Shown one piece after another: positions 49,232-57,715 of a stretch of 64,000 nt of DNA. The position numbers were made by a program, and so were the translations under genes. Source of the stretch: DATIYF01 sp035517775 (GTDB lineage: Bacteria > Acidobacteriota > Terriglobia > Terriglobales > Acidobacteriaceae); the NCBI GenBank assembly GCA_035517775.1, contig DATIYF010000012.1:9900-73899 (forward strand), written 5' to 3'. The first letter of the stretch is position 1, and every line of letters begins with the position of its first letter. The notes beneath the pieces are model-generated. The model worked only from the letters and a program-made list of their open reading frames with translations, had not been told where the DNA came from and made no database searches.

Positions 49232-50097
49232 GGCGCCGCCGCAGGACTCGTATTCACCATAGCCACGACCGCTGGCTGGTTTCCTATGCCGACTTCATTA
49301 CTTTGCTCTTCGCCTTTTTTGTCGTGATGTATTCCACCGCGCAGGTAGACCAGAGAAAAGTAGGCAAGCTGGCCATGGCCATCCAGGTCGCCTTTCAGGA
49401 GATGGGCGTCTTTCCCACCTCGGCGACACAGATTCCGGTCAGCAGCAAAGAGCCGATGCCGTTCAACAGCGTGCAGGCCATCGAAAATATCCGCCGCAAC
49501 ACCGAGCTCGGCCGCATCGTCTCTCCGCCCGAGGCCGAACTCTCCAGCTCGGCGCAGAACGAAAATCTTGCCGGCTTGCGCCGCCAGCTCGAGAAGACCC
49601 TGGCCCCGGAAATCCAGCGCCATGAAGTCGCTCTGCGCACCGTGCCAGACGGGCTGGTGATCAGCCTCCGCGAGATCGGTTTTTTTGACAGCGGCTCGGC
49701 CAATATCAAAGCCGGCTCTCTGCCGGCTTTTGCCCGCATCGCCGATTTGCTGCTGCAAGGTTCTTACCGCATCCGCATCGAAGGCCACACCGACAATGTG
49801 CCCATTCACAACGGGCAATTTCCTTCCAATTGGGAGCTTTCCACCGCCCGCGCCAGTGAACTGGTCCGCCTGCTGGTGGTGAAGTACGGATTTGCTCCCG
49901 AGCGCCTGGCCGCGGCCGGATATGCCCAATACCACCCCGTGGCCAGCAACGCGACCGCCGACGGCCGGGCGCAAAACCGCCGCGTGGATATCGTGGTGCT
50001 CGGAAAGATGGCGGAAGAAACGCCGCCGCCGGCCCAGGCGGCGCCGCCCGAGAGCGCCAAGCCTTCACCAGCGGTGCCCTATCCCATACCCCGCTAG
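49228..50097 (+). CDS. motB: Stator protein MotB
   Basis: 289 residues. A short cytoplasmic basic start (MRRRRRTRIHHSHDRW) leads to a single membrane helix with the proton-carrying Asp (SYADFITLLFAFFVVMYS). The OmpA-like peptidoglycan-binding domain follows (VISLREIGFFDSGSANIKAG; YRIRIEGHTDNVPIHNGQFP; NWELSTARASELVRLLV; AAAGYAQYHPVASNATADGR). The C-terminus is Pro/Ala-rich. It anchors the stator to the cell wall. Confidence 0.95.
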   Translation: MRRRRRTRIHHSHDRWLVSYADFITLLFAFFVVMYSTAQVDQRKVGKLAMAIQVAFQEMGVFPTSATQIPVSSKEPMPFNSVQAIENIRRNTELGRIVSPPEAELSSSAQNENLAGLRRQLEKTLAPEIQRHEVALRTVPDGLVISLREIGFFDSGSANIKAGSLPAFARIADLLLQGSYRIRIEGHTDNVPIHNGQFPSNWELSTARASELVRLLVVKYGFAPERLAAAGYAQYHPVASNATADGRAQNRRVDIVVLGKMAEETPPPAQAAPPESAKPSPAVPYPIPR

Positions 50098-50115
50098 CGT
50101 AGAGGCCAGGCCGGT

Positions 50116-50142
50116 TAAAGTCCCCGCTTTTCATGCCGATGG
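50116..50142 (+). promoter_or_regulatory. Predicted sigma28 promoter of the cheW-cheA-cheR-HDOD-cheB operon
   Basis: TAAA at 50116-50119, a 15-bp spacer, then GCCGATGG at 50135-50142, the same -10 as fliC. It is in the 164-bp gap after motB and 119 bp upstream of cheW. Confidence 0.78.
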
Positions 50143-50261
50143 ACTGGTTGGCGACCCCTGATGGCCGGGGAGATGCGTCTCTCTGCCGGGGAAGCCTTGC
50201 GCCAGAGGCCGGCGCCGCCCGCTCACGTCTGCCAGGGCCGCGCTGTAGCACAGGAGTTCAC

Positions 50262-50783
50262 ATGGAATTGCAAAACAAGGCGAATGAGGGCGTCAACAGC
50301 ACCGCCGCTTTTCATGACAGCCGGCAGGGGCATGGCGAGTTGCTGCAGCTGGTGAGCTTTCACATTGGGGGAGAGGAATTCGGCCTCGACATTCTGCGGG
50401 TGCAGGAAATCATCCGCATTCAGGAACTGACCCGCGTTCCCAACTCTCCTGACTTCGTGGATGGCGTGATCAACCTGCGCGGCAAAGTCATTCCCGTGAT
50501 CGCCCTGCGCAAACGCTTCGGCCTGGAGCAACTGGCGCACGACAAGCAAACCCGCATCGTGGTGATCGAGGCCAAAGGCACGGTGGTGGGCTTCATCGTG
50601 GATTCGGTCTCCGAGGTGCTGCGCATTCCGGCGGATACGGTGGAACCGCCGCCGCGGCTCGGCCGGGTGGAGCGCGAATACGTTTCCGGCGTGGGCAAGC
50701 TGGATAACCGCCTGCTGATCCTGCTCGATGTGGATCGCCTGATGGGAGACTCCGAAGAAATCGGCGCCGCTCTGACTGCCTGA
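50262..50783 (+). CDS. cheW: Chemotaxis coupling protein CheW
   Basis: 173 residues from ATG 50262, which has CAGGAG upstream; the longer frame has no conserved residues. It is a single CheW domain: LVSFHIGGEEFGLDILRVQE, RVPNSPDFVDGVINLRGKVI, PVIALRKRFGLEQ, GFIVDSVSEVLRIPADTVEP, YVSGVGKLDNRLLILLDVDR. It bridges chemoreceptors and CheA. It is the first gene of the main chemotaxis operon. Confidence 0.95.
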   Translation: MELQNKANEGVNSTAAFHDSRQGHGELLQLVSFHIGGEEFGLDILRVQEIIRIQELTRVPNSPDFVDGVINLRGKVIPVIALRKRFGLEQLAHDKQTRIVVIEAKGTVVGFIVDSVSEVLRIPADTVEPPPRLGRVEREYVSGVGKLDNRLLILLDVDRLMGDSEEIGAALTA

Positions 50784-50834
50784 TGTACGCCTCCGGCCGC
50801 GCGCTTCGGCGACAGCGGCGGAGGATGGTGCTCT

Positions 50835-52625
50835 GTGGATAACGACCTCTCGCAAGATCCGACTCTGGTGCAGGAGTTCCTCGTCGAATCCGAGGAGCTT
50901 CTGCAGCGCATGGACCAGGACATGGTCACGCTCGAATCCACGCCCAACGACACCGAATTGCTCAACCGCATCTTCCGCGCTCTGCACACCATAAAGGGGA
51001 CCTCCGGATTCCTGGGGTACGAGCCGGTGGTGCGCCTCAGCCACCGCGCCGAAGACGTTCTCAACAATCTGCGCAAAGGAGAAATCCAGCTTACCCGCCG
51101 CATGATGGACGCGCTGCTCCGCTCCCGCGACCAGCTCGGACGCATGCTCGCCGATATTCGCGAGGGCGGCCTCAAGAAATATGAGATTGACGGGCTGGTC
51201 GCGGAACTGGAGGCCGTACAAAAAGCTGAGGCCGGGGAGGCTCCCGGCCAGCCCGCAGTTTCTGAGGCGCCGGCGGAAGATGCGCCCGCCAGCGAGGCGC
51301 CCGTGGTCGAGGCCCAGTCCGCTCCCGTCGTCGAATCTGGCGCGATAGTGGAGGCCACCCCATCGGAACCGGCCTCCCCGGGCCGCCAGGCACAAGCGGG
51401 CGAGCCTTCCGCTACTCCTCAGACCATGCGCGTGGATGTGCGCAAGCTGGACGAACTCATCAACTTGATCGGCGAGCTGGTGCTGGAGCGCAATCGCCTG
51501 ATGCGCCTGACCAACGACTTCAGCCTGGGGCGTGTTTCCAAAGAAGACCTTGACTCGGCCCTCAGCCAAACCACTGCCCGCCTGAGCTTCATCACCGAAG
51601 AGCTGCAGGCGGCCGGCCTGCGCACCCGCATGGTGCCCATTGACGCTGTTTTCCGTAAATTTCCCCGCCTGGTGCGGGATGTCGCACGCACCCTGCGGAA
51701 GGAAGTGCAGCTTCTGGTCGCCGGCGAAAATACCGAAATTGATAAGACCATGGTCGAGCTGATCGGCGATCCCCTGGTCCACCTCGTGCGCAATTCCCTC
51801 GATCACGGCCTGGAGCTTCCCGATGTGCGCGCCGCCGCCGGCAAGCCGCGGCAGGGAACCATTCGCCTGGAAGCCAGCCAGGAGGGCGACCAGATCGTCA
51901 TCCTCGTGGCCGATGACGGCGCCGGCATTGATCCCGAGCGCGTGCTGCGCAAGGCCATCGAGCGCGGGCTGGTCACGCCCGAACGCGCCCGCGCGCTGAG
52001 CGAGCGCGAAATCTTCGAGTTCATTTTTCTGCCCGGCTTCAGCACCGTGGAAAAAGCCAGCGACCTTTCCGGCCGCGGCGTCGGCATGGACGTCGTCCGC
52101 ACCAACCTGAAGCGCATGAACGGCACCATCGAACTGGAGAGCAAACTGGGCCGGGGCACGACCATCCGTTTGCACCTGCCGCTCACCCTCGCCATTATGC
52201 CGGTCCTGCTGGTGCAGGTGGCCGATGAGGTCTATGGCCTGCCGCTGCGCTCCGTGCTCGAGACCAGCCAGATTCGCAGCGATGAGGTCCACCTGGTGGA
52301 GGGCGCGGAGGTTCTGCGCCTGCGGGGGAGGACCCTGCCGCTGCTGCGCCTAGGGAGAATGTTTGCTACTCGCTCCAACAACGGCAACCATGCCGATGAG
52401 AAAGTGGTCATTCTTGCGGTAGGCGATAAGCGCATCGCGCTGGCCGTGGACCACCTGGTGGGCCAGGAATCCACCGTGATCAAGCCGCTGGGATCGTATC
52501 TGCACAACTGTTCGAGCATTGCCGGCGCCACCATCAGCGGAGACGGCCGGGTGCGCCTGGTTCTCGACCCGGCCGGGCTGCTGGCCTTCGCCGACGGCTC
52601 AGCGCCCAGGGGGGCGGTGCAATGA
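50835..52625 (+). CDS. cheA: Chemotaxis histidine kinase CheA lacking a P2 domain
   Basis: 596 residues from a GTG start. HPt domain P1 carries phosphohistidine H51 (IFRALHTIKGTSGFLGYEP). A Pro/Glu/Ala-rich linker of about 80 residues replaces the CheY-binding P2 domain. The P3 dimerisation helix pair starts RVDVRKLDELINLIGELVLE; P4 has LVRNSLDHGLELPDVRAAAG, ADDGAGIDPERVL and SGRGVGMDVVRTNL; P5 is CheW-like. Autophosphorylation should be intact; transfer to CheY would be slower without P2. It overlaps cheR by 4 bp. Confidence 0.95.
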   Translation: MDNDLSQDPTLVQEFLVESEELLQRMDQDMVTLESTPNDTELLNRIFRALHTIKGTSGFLGYEPVVRLSHRAEDVLNNLRKGEIQLTRRMMDALLRSRDQLGRMLADIREGGLKKYEIDGLVAELEAVQKAEAGEAPGQPAVSEAPAEDAPASEAPVVEAQSAPVVESGAIVEATPSEPASPGRQAQAGEPSATPQTMRVDVRKLDELINLIGELVLERNRLMRLTNDFSLGRVSKEDLDSALSQTTARLSFITEELQAAGLRTRMVPIDAVFRKFPRLVRDVARTLRKEVQLLVAGENTEIDKTMVELIGDPLVHLVRNSLDHGLELPDVRAAAGKPRQGTIRLEASQEGDQIVILVADDGAGIDPERVLRKAIERGLVTPERARALSEREIFEFIFLPGFSTVEKASDLSGRGVGMDVVRTNLKRMNGTIELESKLGRGTTIRLHLPLTLAIMPVLLVQVADEVYGLPLRSVLETSQIRSDEVHLVEGAEVLRLRGRTLPLLRLGRMFATRSNNGNHADEKVVILAVGDKRIALAVDHLVGQESTVIKPLGSYLHNCSSIAGATISGDGRVRLVLDPAGLLAFADGSAPRGAVQ

Positions 52626-53527
52626 GCTCGCCGGCCCCGTTTCGCACTTCCGATGCCACCGCCGGGCCGCCCAATCCTCACCTGGTGCAGATTCGCGACC
52701 TGGTCTATCGCGTGGCCGGAATCTTTCAGCCGGATAATAAGCTCCGCCTGCTGGAAGACCGCTGCGGGCGGCGCATGCAGGCCCTGGCCGTGACCTCGCT
52801 GCGCGAGTACTACGAGTGTCTGACCATCAAGCCCATTCGCCAGGCGGAGATGGTCGCGTTGTTGAATGAAATCACCATTGGCGAAACCTGCTTCTTCCGC
52901 AACCAGCCTCAGCTCGATGCCCTCCGCAACATCGTGCTGCCCCGCATCATCGAAGCCCGCGCCAAGCTGCCGCTTCGCCATCTGCGGGTATGGAGCGCGG
53001 GCTGTTCCACCGGCGAGGAGCCTTACACCCTGAGCATGATGTTTCTGGAGGAGACCGCGGCCAAGCTCAAGGGCTGGACCTTCGAAGTCATGGCGACCGA
53101 CCTCAATGAGCGCTCCGTCGCGCACGCCAAGCACGGAATCTACGGCGACTACAGCACCCGCAATCTCACCCCTTATTACCGCCAGAAATACTTCATTGCC
53201 CGGGCCGAGGGTTTGCAGGTCAACGCTGAAGTCAAGGCCCACGTCAACTTCAACCGCGTCAATCTGCTGGATGATGCCCGCGTCGCCTTCATGAAAGGTG
53301 TGGACCTGGTGCTGTGCTGCAACGTGCTGATCTATTTCGACGTCATGTCGAAACGCCGCGTGATTCAGCACTTTTACAACAACCTGCTGGCGCACGGCTA
53401 CCTCTTCCTGGGGCATTCCGAGTCGCTGTACGGAGTGAGCGAAGACTTTCGGCTGGTCCACCTGCCCTCGGCCACCGCGTATGTGAAAGCGGAAAAGAGG
53501 CAGGTGGCCCCACAGGTGAAGACATGA
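52622..53527 (+). CDS. cheR: Chemoreceptor methyltransferase CheR
   Basis: 301 residues. An N-terminal helical domain is followed by the SAM-binding domain with WSAGCSTGEEPYTLSMM, MATDLNERSVAHAKHGIYG, KGVDLVLCCNVLIYFDVMSK and FLGHSESLYGVSEDFRLV. It adds methyl groups to receptor glutamates during adaptation. It is coupled to cheA and to the HDOD gene by 4-bp overlaps. Confidence 0.95.
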   Translation: MSSPAPFRTSDATAGPPNPHLVQIRDLVYRVAGIFQPDNKLRLLEDRCGRRMQALAVTSLREYYECLTIKPIRQAEMVALLNEITIGETCFFRNQPQLDALRNIVLPRIIEARAKLPLRHLRVWSAGCSTGEEPYTLSMMFLEETAAKLKGWTFEVMATDLNERSVAHAKHGIYGDYSTRNLTPYYRQKYFIARAEGLQVNAEVKAHVNFNRVNLLDDARVAFMKGVDLVLCCNVLIYFDVMSKRRVIQHFYNNLLAHGYLFLGHSESLYGVSEDFRLVHLPSATAYVKAEKRQVAPQVKT

Positions 53528-54414
53528 GCACACAGACGGCCCTCATCAAACGGCTTGAAGGCCTCGATCAAATGCCCACCATTCCGGTGGTGCTGGGGCC
53601 TTTACTGCGTTATCTCGAGCAACCTCTGGAGCACCTGGAAGTGCAGCAGGTGGTGGACCTGATTTCCCAGGACAAGTCGCTGGCCGCGCAATGCCTGCAC
53701 ATGGCGAACTCGCCCTTGTTCGGGCGCTGGCAGGCGGTGGACAACCTGCGCAGCGCCGTGGTGGCCCTGGGCCTGCAGCGCATGCGCGACATCGCCATCT
53801 CGTGCTCGGTGCTCACCTTGCTGCCCAAGGAAAAAACCAACGTCGATCCCGTGGTTTTCTGGGAGCACTCGCTGGGCTGCGCTCTGGTCTGCCGTCAATT
53901 TGCCCGCAAGATCAACTTCCCCAATCCCGGCAAGGCCTACCTCGCGGGCCTGCTGCATGATATTGGCATCGTCGCCCACCTTTGGATCGTTCCCACCGAA
54001 TTTGCCGCCGCCCTGGAAATGGCGCGCTCGCGGCACGTTCCACTGCATGAAGTCGAGGCCGAGCACCTCGGCCTGACCCACTGCGAAACCGGCAAGATCG
54101 TTGGCGAGCGCTGGCATTTGACTCCAGACCTGGTGGCCGTCCTCGGCTGCCACCACTATGTTGACCGCGCCGCCAACGACCGCGATCTGGTGGCCCTGGT
54201 ATCACTGAGCGATCTGCTCTGCCGCATGAGCGGCCTGGGCTACGGCTACATCGAGGAGCGCCAGGTGAACTTTACCGAAGAGCCGGGCTTCACGCTTTTG
54301 GTGCAGGAGTGCCCTTCGCTGCAAACCTTTGACTGGGCCCGCTTCACCTTCGAGCTCGAGGCCTACATGGAAGAGGTGCACCGCATGGTGAGCCTGTTGT
54401 ATCGCTCCGAGTGA
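53524..54414 (+). CDS. HDOD-domain signalling protein
   Basis: 296 residues from ATG 53524, overlapping the cheR stop (ATGA); the longer frame reads into cheR. The HDOD fold shows LEGLDQMPTIPVVLGPLLRY, VVDLISQDKSLAAQCLHMAN, SPLFGRWQAVDNLRSAVVAL, GLQRMRDIAISCSVLTLL, and the helix AYLAGLLHDIGIVAHLWI with an HD-like pair. HDOD proteins are non-catalytic or degenerate HD proteins that act in signalling; here the fixed place between cheR and cheB points to adaptation or motility control. The exact partner is unknown. Confidence 0.87.
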   Translation: MSTQTALIKRLEGLDQMPTIPVVLGPLLRYLEQPLEHLEVQQVVDLISQDKSLAAQCLHMANSPLFGRWQAVDNLRSAVVALGLQRMRDIAISCSVLTLLPKEKTNVDPVVFWEHSLGCALVCRQFARKINFPNPGKAYLAGLLHDIGIVAHLWIVPTEFAAALEMARSRHVPLHEVEAEHLGLTHCETGKIVGERWHLTPDLVAVLGCHHYVDRAANDRDLVALVSLSDLLCRMSGLGYGYIEERQVNFTEEPGFTLLVQECPSLQTFDWARFTFELEAYMEEVHRMVSLLYRSE

Positions 54415-54439
54415 AAACGGCCGAGTGGACTCTGGCGGA

Positions 54440-55531
54440 ATGACTTTGCCGACCGACAACCCGCGCCTGATCCGCGTCCTGGTGGCCGATGACAGCGCCT
54501 TCATGCGCACCGCCATCACCCGCATGATTGAATCTGACCCGGGGATGCGCGTCGCCTCCACCGCACAGACCGGCCAGGAGGCTCTGGATAAAATCGCCGC
54601 CTTGCAGCCTGACGTGGTCACGCTCGACGTGGAGATGCCCGGCCTCAACGGCCTGGAGACCCTGAAGCGCATCATGAAAGACTCTCCCCGCCCGGTGATC
54701 ATGGTGAGTTCGCTCACCCAGGAAGGCGCGGAGACGACGCTCGAAGCACTGGGTATCGGCGCCTTCGACTATGTTCCCAAGCAGCAGTCCTTCGTCTCCC
54801 TGGATATCGTCAAGATTCGGGATGACCTGGTGGCTAAGATCAGAGCTGCGGCGGAAAATGGACGGCGACAGTTTCGGCCCCGGCCTGCCAAGCCGCAGCC
54901 GGCTGCGCCGCCCAAGGCCGCTGCCGCCGCTCACGCGCATCCGCCGGTGAATATCGTGGCCCTGGGCACCTCGACCGGCGGACCCAAGGCCCTGCAGGAA
55001 ATTCTTCCCATGCTGCCCAAGGACCTTCCCGTGGGAGTGCTGATTGTGCAGCACATGCCCAAAGGTTTCACCGGGCCCTTTGCCCGGCGGCTGAATGGAT
55101 TGTGCAAAGTCTCTGTGCGCGAGGCCGCCCAGGAAGAAATCATCGAGCCGGGCGCGGTTTACATTGCGCCCGCCGGCCAGCATATGACCGTTCACCGGCA
55201 CACGGCTTCTAAATTTTCGCTTCGCCTTTCCAATACTCCCGACCACGTGCTGCACATCCCCTCGGTGGATGTCATGATGCTCTCGGTTGCTGAAACTTTC
55301 CGCTCGAATTGCCTTGGGGTGATCATGACCGGCATGGGGGCCGACGGCCTGCAAGGCATGGAAGCAATCTCACGCAACGGAGGAGTCACCGTCGGGCAGG
55401 ATGAACCCACCTGCACGGTGTACGGCATGCCACGCTCCTGTGCCGAAAAGGGAATCCTGCAAAGGGTGGTGCCGCTGAACCAGATTCCCGAGCAGATTCT
55501 TCTGGCCACGCACTACCGCCCCCGCACCTAG
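54440..55531 (+). CDS. cheB: Chemotaxis methylesterase/deamidase CheB
   Basis: 363 residues from ATG 54440 (GTG 54425 would add five). The receiver domain has D17/D18, phosphoacceptor D63 (VVTLDVEMPGLNG) and K113. A linker leads to the methylesterase domain with catalytic S178 (ALGTSTGGPKAL), H205 (LIVQHMPKGFTGPFARRL) and the Asp in IMTGMGADGLQGM. It removes receptor methyl groups when phosphorylated by CheA. Last gene of the chemotaxis operon. Confidence 0.95.
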   Translation: MTLPTDNPRLIRVLVADDSAFMRTAITRMIESDPGMRVASTAQTGQEALDKIAALQPDVVTLDVEMPGLNGLETLKRIMKDSPRPVIMVSSLTQEGAETTLEALGIGAFDYVPKQQSFVSLDIVKIRDDLVAKIRAAAENGRRQFRPRPAKPQPAAPPKAAAAAHAHPPVNIVALGTSTGGPKALQEILPMLPKDLPVGVLIVQHMPKGFTGPFARRLNGLCKVSVREAAQEEIIEPGAVYIAPAGQHMTVHRHTASKFSLRLSNTPDHVLHIPSVDVMMLSVAETFRSNCLGVIMTGMGADGLQGMEAISRNGGVTVGQDEPTCTVYGMPRSCAEKGILQRVVPLNQIPEQILLATHYRPRT

Positions 55532-55542
55532 CAGGAAGCCGG

Positions 55543-55570
55543 TTGTGCGAACTTCGCACACCCCCTAATT
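55543..55570 (+). terminator. Possible terminator after cheB
   Basis: TGTGCGAACTTCGCACA forms an 8-bp stem with a very small loop, followed by CCCCCTAATTTT. It is the first structure after the cheB stop. The loop is too tight for a textbook terminator; a related but less perfect copy (TGTGCGGACCTCGCAG) occurs about 70 bp downstream. Confidence 0.35.
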
Positions 55571-55712
55571 TTGACTTTCCGCCCAGGGCCAGACCGGGGG
55601 CTGGGTAAAACGGGATTTCGCCTGTGCGGACCTCGCAGGGCCCGTAGCTTCGATTTCCCGATTTGGGAATCCGGGGCTGACTTTCCGGTCGGGTCTGTTT
55701 GCCAGCTCGTTA

Positions 55713-55779
55713 CCACAAAGGGCACGAAGGCGCATGAAGGAAAAACCAATGACGCCAAGGCCTTCGTGAACCTTGGTGG
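55713..55779. repeat. Imperfect palindromic intergenic element
   Basis: Left arm CCACAAAGGGCACGAAGG (55713-55730) pairs with right arm CCTTCGTGAACCTTGGTGG (55761-55779) with only a few mismatches across a 30-base middle. Elements of this ACGAAGG/CCTTCGT type are widespread between genes in several environmental phyla. Confidence 0.8.
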
Positions 55780-55865
55780 CTCCCTGGCCGTGCTGGCCTG
55801 CCGCCCAGCGGGGCCATTATGGACATTCCTCGGCCGCGGCCCCGATGCTAAAATTGTGCTCTCCT

Positions 55866-57437
55866 ATGCGCCATAGCTGTCGGGTTGCGCTGCTGGTTTG
55901 CTGCCTGCTGGCGGCCGCGCAACTGCAGGCTGCCCGCAAGCCCTCTCTGGCGGCGCGCATCGAGAAAGTCCTTTCCCAGCCTGATCTGGATCGCGGCTTC
56001 TGGGGCATCGAGGTAGTTTCAGTCTCCAGCGGGAAAGTTCTCTACGCCCGCAATGCCGACCGGTTGTTCACCCCTGCCTCCAACACCAAGCTGTTCACTA
56101 CCGCCGCGGCGCTGGCCCTGATCGGCTCCAACTACACCTGCCGCACCACGGTGGAAACTCAGGGAATGCTCGACACGCACGGCCGCCTGACGGGCAACCT
56201 GGTGCTGGTGGGGCGCGGCGATCCGAATCTTTCCGGCCGCGAGCTGCCCTATGAAATGCGGACCGAGCGCAGCGGCGATCCGACGGCAATCCTCGAAGGC
56301 CTGGCCGACCAGGTGGTGCGCGACGGGGTGAAGTACGTGGATGGCGACATCGTTGCCGACGACTCCTATTTTGCCTTCGAGCGTTACGGCCAGGGCTGGA
56401 GCCAGGATGACCTGGTCTGGGGCGACGGCGCGCCGGTTTCCGCGCTCACCGTCAATGACAATGTGGTCTTCGTCAGCATTCTGCCCGCGGACCGCGCCGG
56501 CGAGCCGGCATTTGTCAGCCTGAAGCCGGCGGCGGATTACTACCGCGTGGAGAACCGAATCATTACCACGCCGGCGGGCACCGGCCGCAAGATCTTTATC
56601 AACCGCGAGCCGGGTTCGACGGTCCTAACCTTGTGGGGGAACGTTCCGCTAGATGATCCTGGAGCCAAAGAAGCGCTGGCGATCGAGGATCCCGCGGCTT
56701 TTGCCGCCGCCATCTTCCGGCAGCTGCTGGAGGCCAGGGGGGTCGTAGTGTCTGGCGGCGAGCGCACTCGCCATACCGAACTTTCGAGCCTTTCGACCTT
56801 TAGCGTTACGGCGCTGGCGCCCGCTCATGGCGGCGAAGATCCTTCGCGGCTGGGGCCGGGTCAGCCCTTGGTGTTGGCCAGCTATCAATCCAAGCCGCTG
56901 ATCGAAGACGTTACCGTCATTAACAAAGTGAGCCAGAACCTGCACGCCGAGATTCTGCTGCGCCTGCTGGGACGCGAGCGGGGCACGGCCGGCACGGTGG
57001 AGGGGGGCCTCGAAGTGCTGCGCGGCTTCCTGAACCAGGCCGGCATCGCTCCCGGCGAATATATGTTCTACGACGGCTCGGGGCTTTCGCGGCAGAACCT
57101 GGTGACCCCGCACGCCATCGTTCAGCTGCTTATGTATGCCCGCATTCAGCCCTGGGGTGCAAGCTACCGGGATACTCTGCCGGTGGGCGGGGTGGACGGC
57201 TCGCTCTCCGACCGCTTTCTCGATCCCGGGCTGCGGGACCGCGTTGAGGCGAAAACCGGTTCTCTGGACGGGGTTAAGACTCTTTCCGGCTACGCCACCA
57301 CCGACAGCGGGGAACAAGTGGCGTTCTCCATCCTGACGAACAATTTCAACCTGCCGGCTAAGCAGGTGACCGACGCCATTGACCAAGTGGTGCAGGCCAT
57401 CGTGGAAGATAACGCGAGCGCGAAGGTCAAGAAGTAA
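55866..57437 (+). CDS. dacB: D-Ala-D-Ala carboxypeptidase/endopeptidase, PBP4 (DacB) family
   Basis: 523 residues from ATG 55866; ATG 55845 is an alternative and neither has a ribosome site. A signal peptide (RVALLVCCLLAAAQLQA) is followed by the S13 fold. The active-site SxxK is S72-N-T-K75 in FTPASNTKLFTTA; an SxN-like motif lies in YDGSGLSRQNLV; KTG appears in VEAKTGSLDGVKTLSGY. This class-C PBP trims peptidoglycan peptides in the periplasm. It is not part of the flagellar operons but follows them. Confidence 0.92.
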   Translation: MRHSCRVALLVCCLLAAAQLQAARKPSLAARIEKVLSQPDLDRGFWGIEVVSVSSGKVLYARNADRLFTPASNTKLFTTAAALALIGSNYTCRTTVETQGMLDTHGRLTGNLVLVGRGDPNLSGRELPYEMRTERSGDPTAILEGLADQVVRDGVKYVDGDIVADDSYFAFERYGQGWSQDDLVWGDGAPVSALTVNDNVVFVSILPADRAGEPAFVSLKPAADYYRVENRIITTPAGTGRKIFINREPGSTVLTLWGNVPLDDPGAKEALAIEDPAAFAAAIFRQLLEARGVVVSGGERTRHTELSSLSTFSVTALAPAHGGEDPSRLGPGQPLVLASYQSKPLIEDVTVINKVSQNLHAEILLRLLGRERGTAGTVEGGLEVLRGFLNQAGIAPGEYMFYDGSGLSRQNLVTPHAIVQLLMYARIQPWGASYRDTLPVGGVDGSLSDRFLDPGLRDRVEAKTGSLDGVKTLSGYATTDSGEQVAFSILTNNFNLPAKQVTDAIDQVVQAIVEDNASAKVKK

Positions 57438-57589
57438 GGCGCTGGGAGGCGGTGAAAGAGTCCCTCCCCCAAGAAACGATAATGTTGCGGTGACAGTCTT
57501 GAACTAGCTGGCAAAGCAAAAGATCCCAAGCACCAGGCTCGCTAAGTAACAGCCGCGCAAAGAGCTAAGACCAAATGCGGCATTACGCA

Positions 57590-57635
57590 AGAAAACCGCC
57601 CGCAGGCGCTAAAGCGCGGGGCGTATTTTTCTACA
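57590..57635 (+). terminator. Probable Rho-independent terminator after dacB
   Basis: CGCCCGC and GCGGGGCG pair with one bulge around a 12-base loop, followed by TATTTTT. It lies about 160 bp after the dacB stop. Confidence 0.6.
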
Positions 57636-57663
57636 ACTTAGCGGGGCGAGTAAACTCGGGCCC

Positions 57664-57688
57664 TGCCCCATTTTTAAATGGGTGAGGG
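57664..57688. terminator. Possible bidirectional terminator between dacB and the DUF488 gene
   Basis: CCCATTT and AAATGGG form a perfect 7-bp palindrome around TT, extended by GCC/GGGTG flanks. It lies in the gap between convergent genes, so it could end transcription from the DUF488 side. Runs of A and T are inside the stem, not after it. Confidence 0.4.
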
Positions 57689-57715
57689 GTTCGGTTCTGA
57701 GGTTAGAGCTCTCAG

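Larger units (their letters stand above)
55532..55865. other. Intergenic region between cheB and dacB (about 330 bp)
   Basis: No plausible gene is visible. It holds the possible cheB terminator, a partly duplicated GC-rich stretch (GACTTTCCG occurs twice, about 110 bp apart), the palindromic element at 55713-55779 and, near its right end, TAAAAT at 55850-55855, a possible -10 box for dacB. Confidence 0.7.

Noticed and set aside
50223..53533. Long minus-strand frames opposite cheW, cheA and cheR
   Set aside because: Antisense to clearly conserved chemotaxis genes; no recognisable domains.
57438..57715. tRNA or small RNA gene between dacB and the DUF488 gene
   Set aside because: Several hairpins are present, but no cloverleaf, T-loop sequence or promoter set was recognised; terminators explain the structures.
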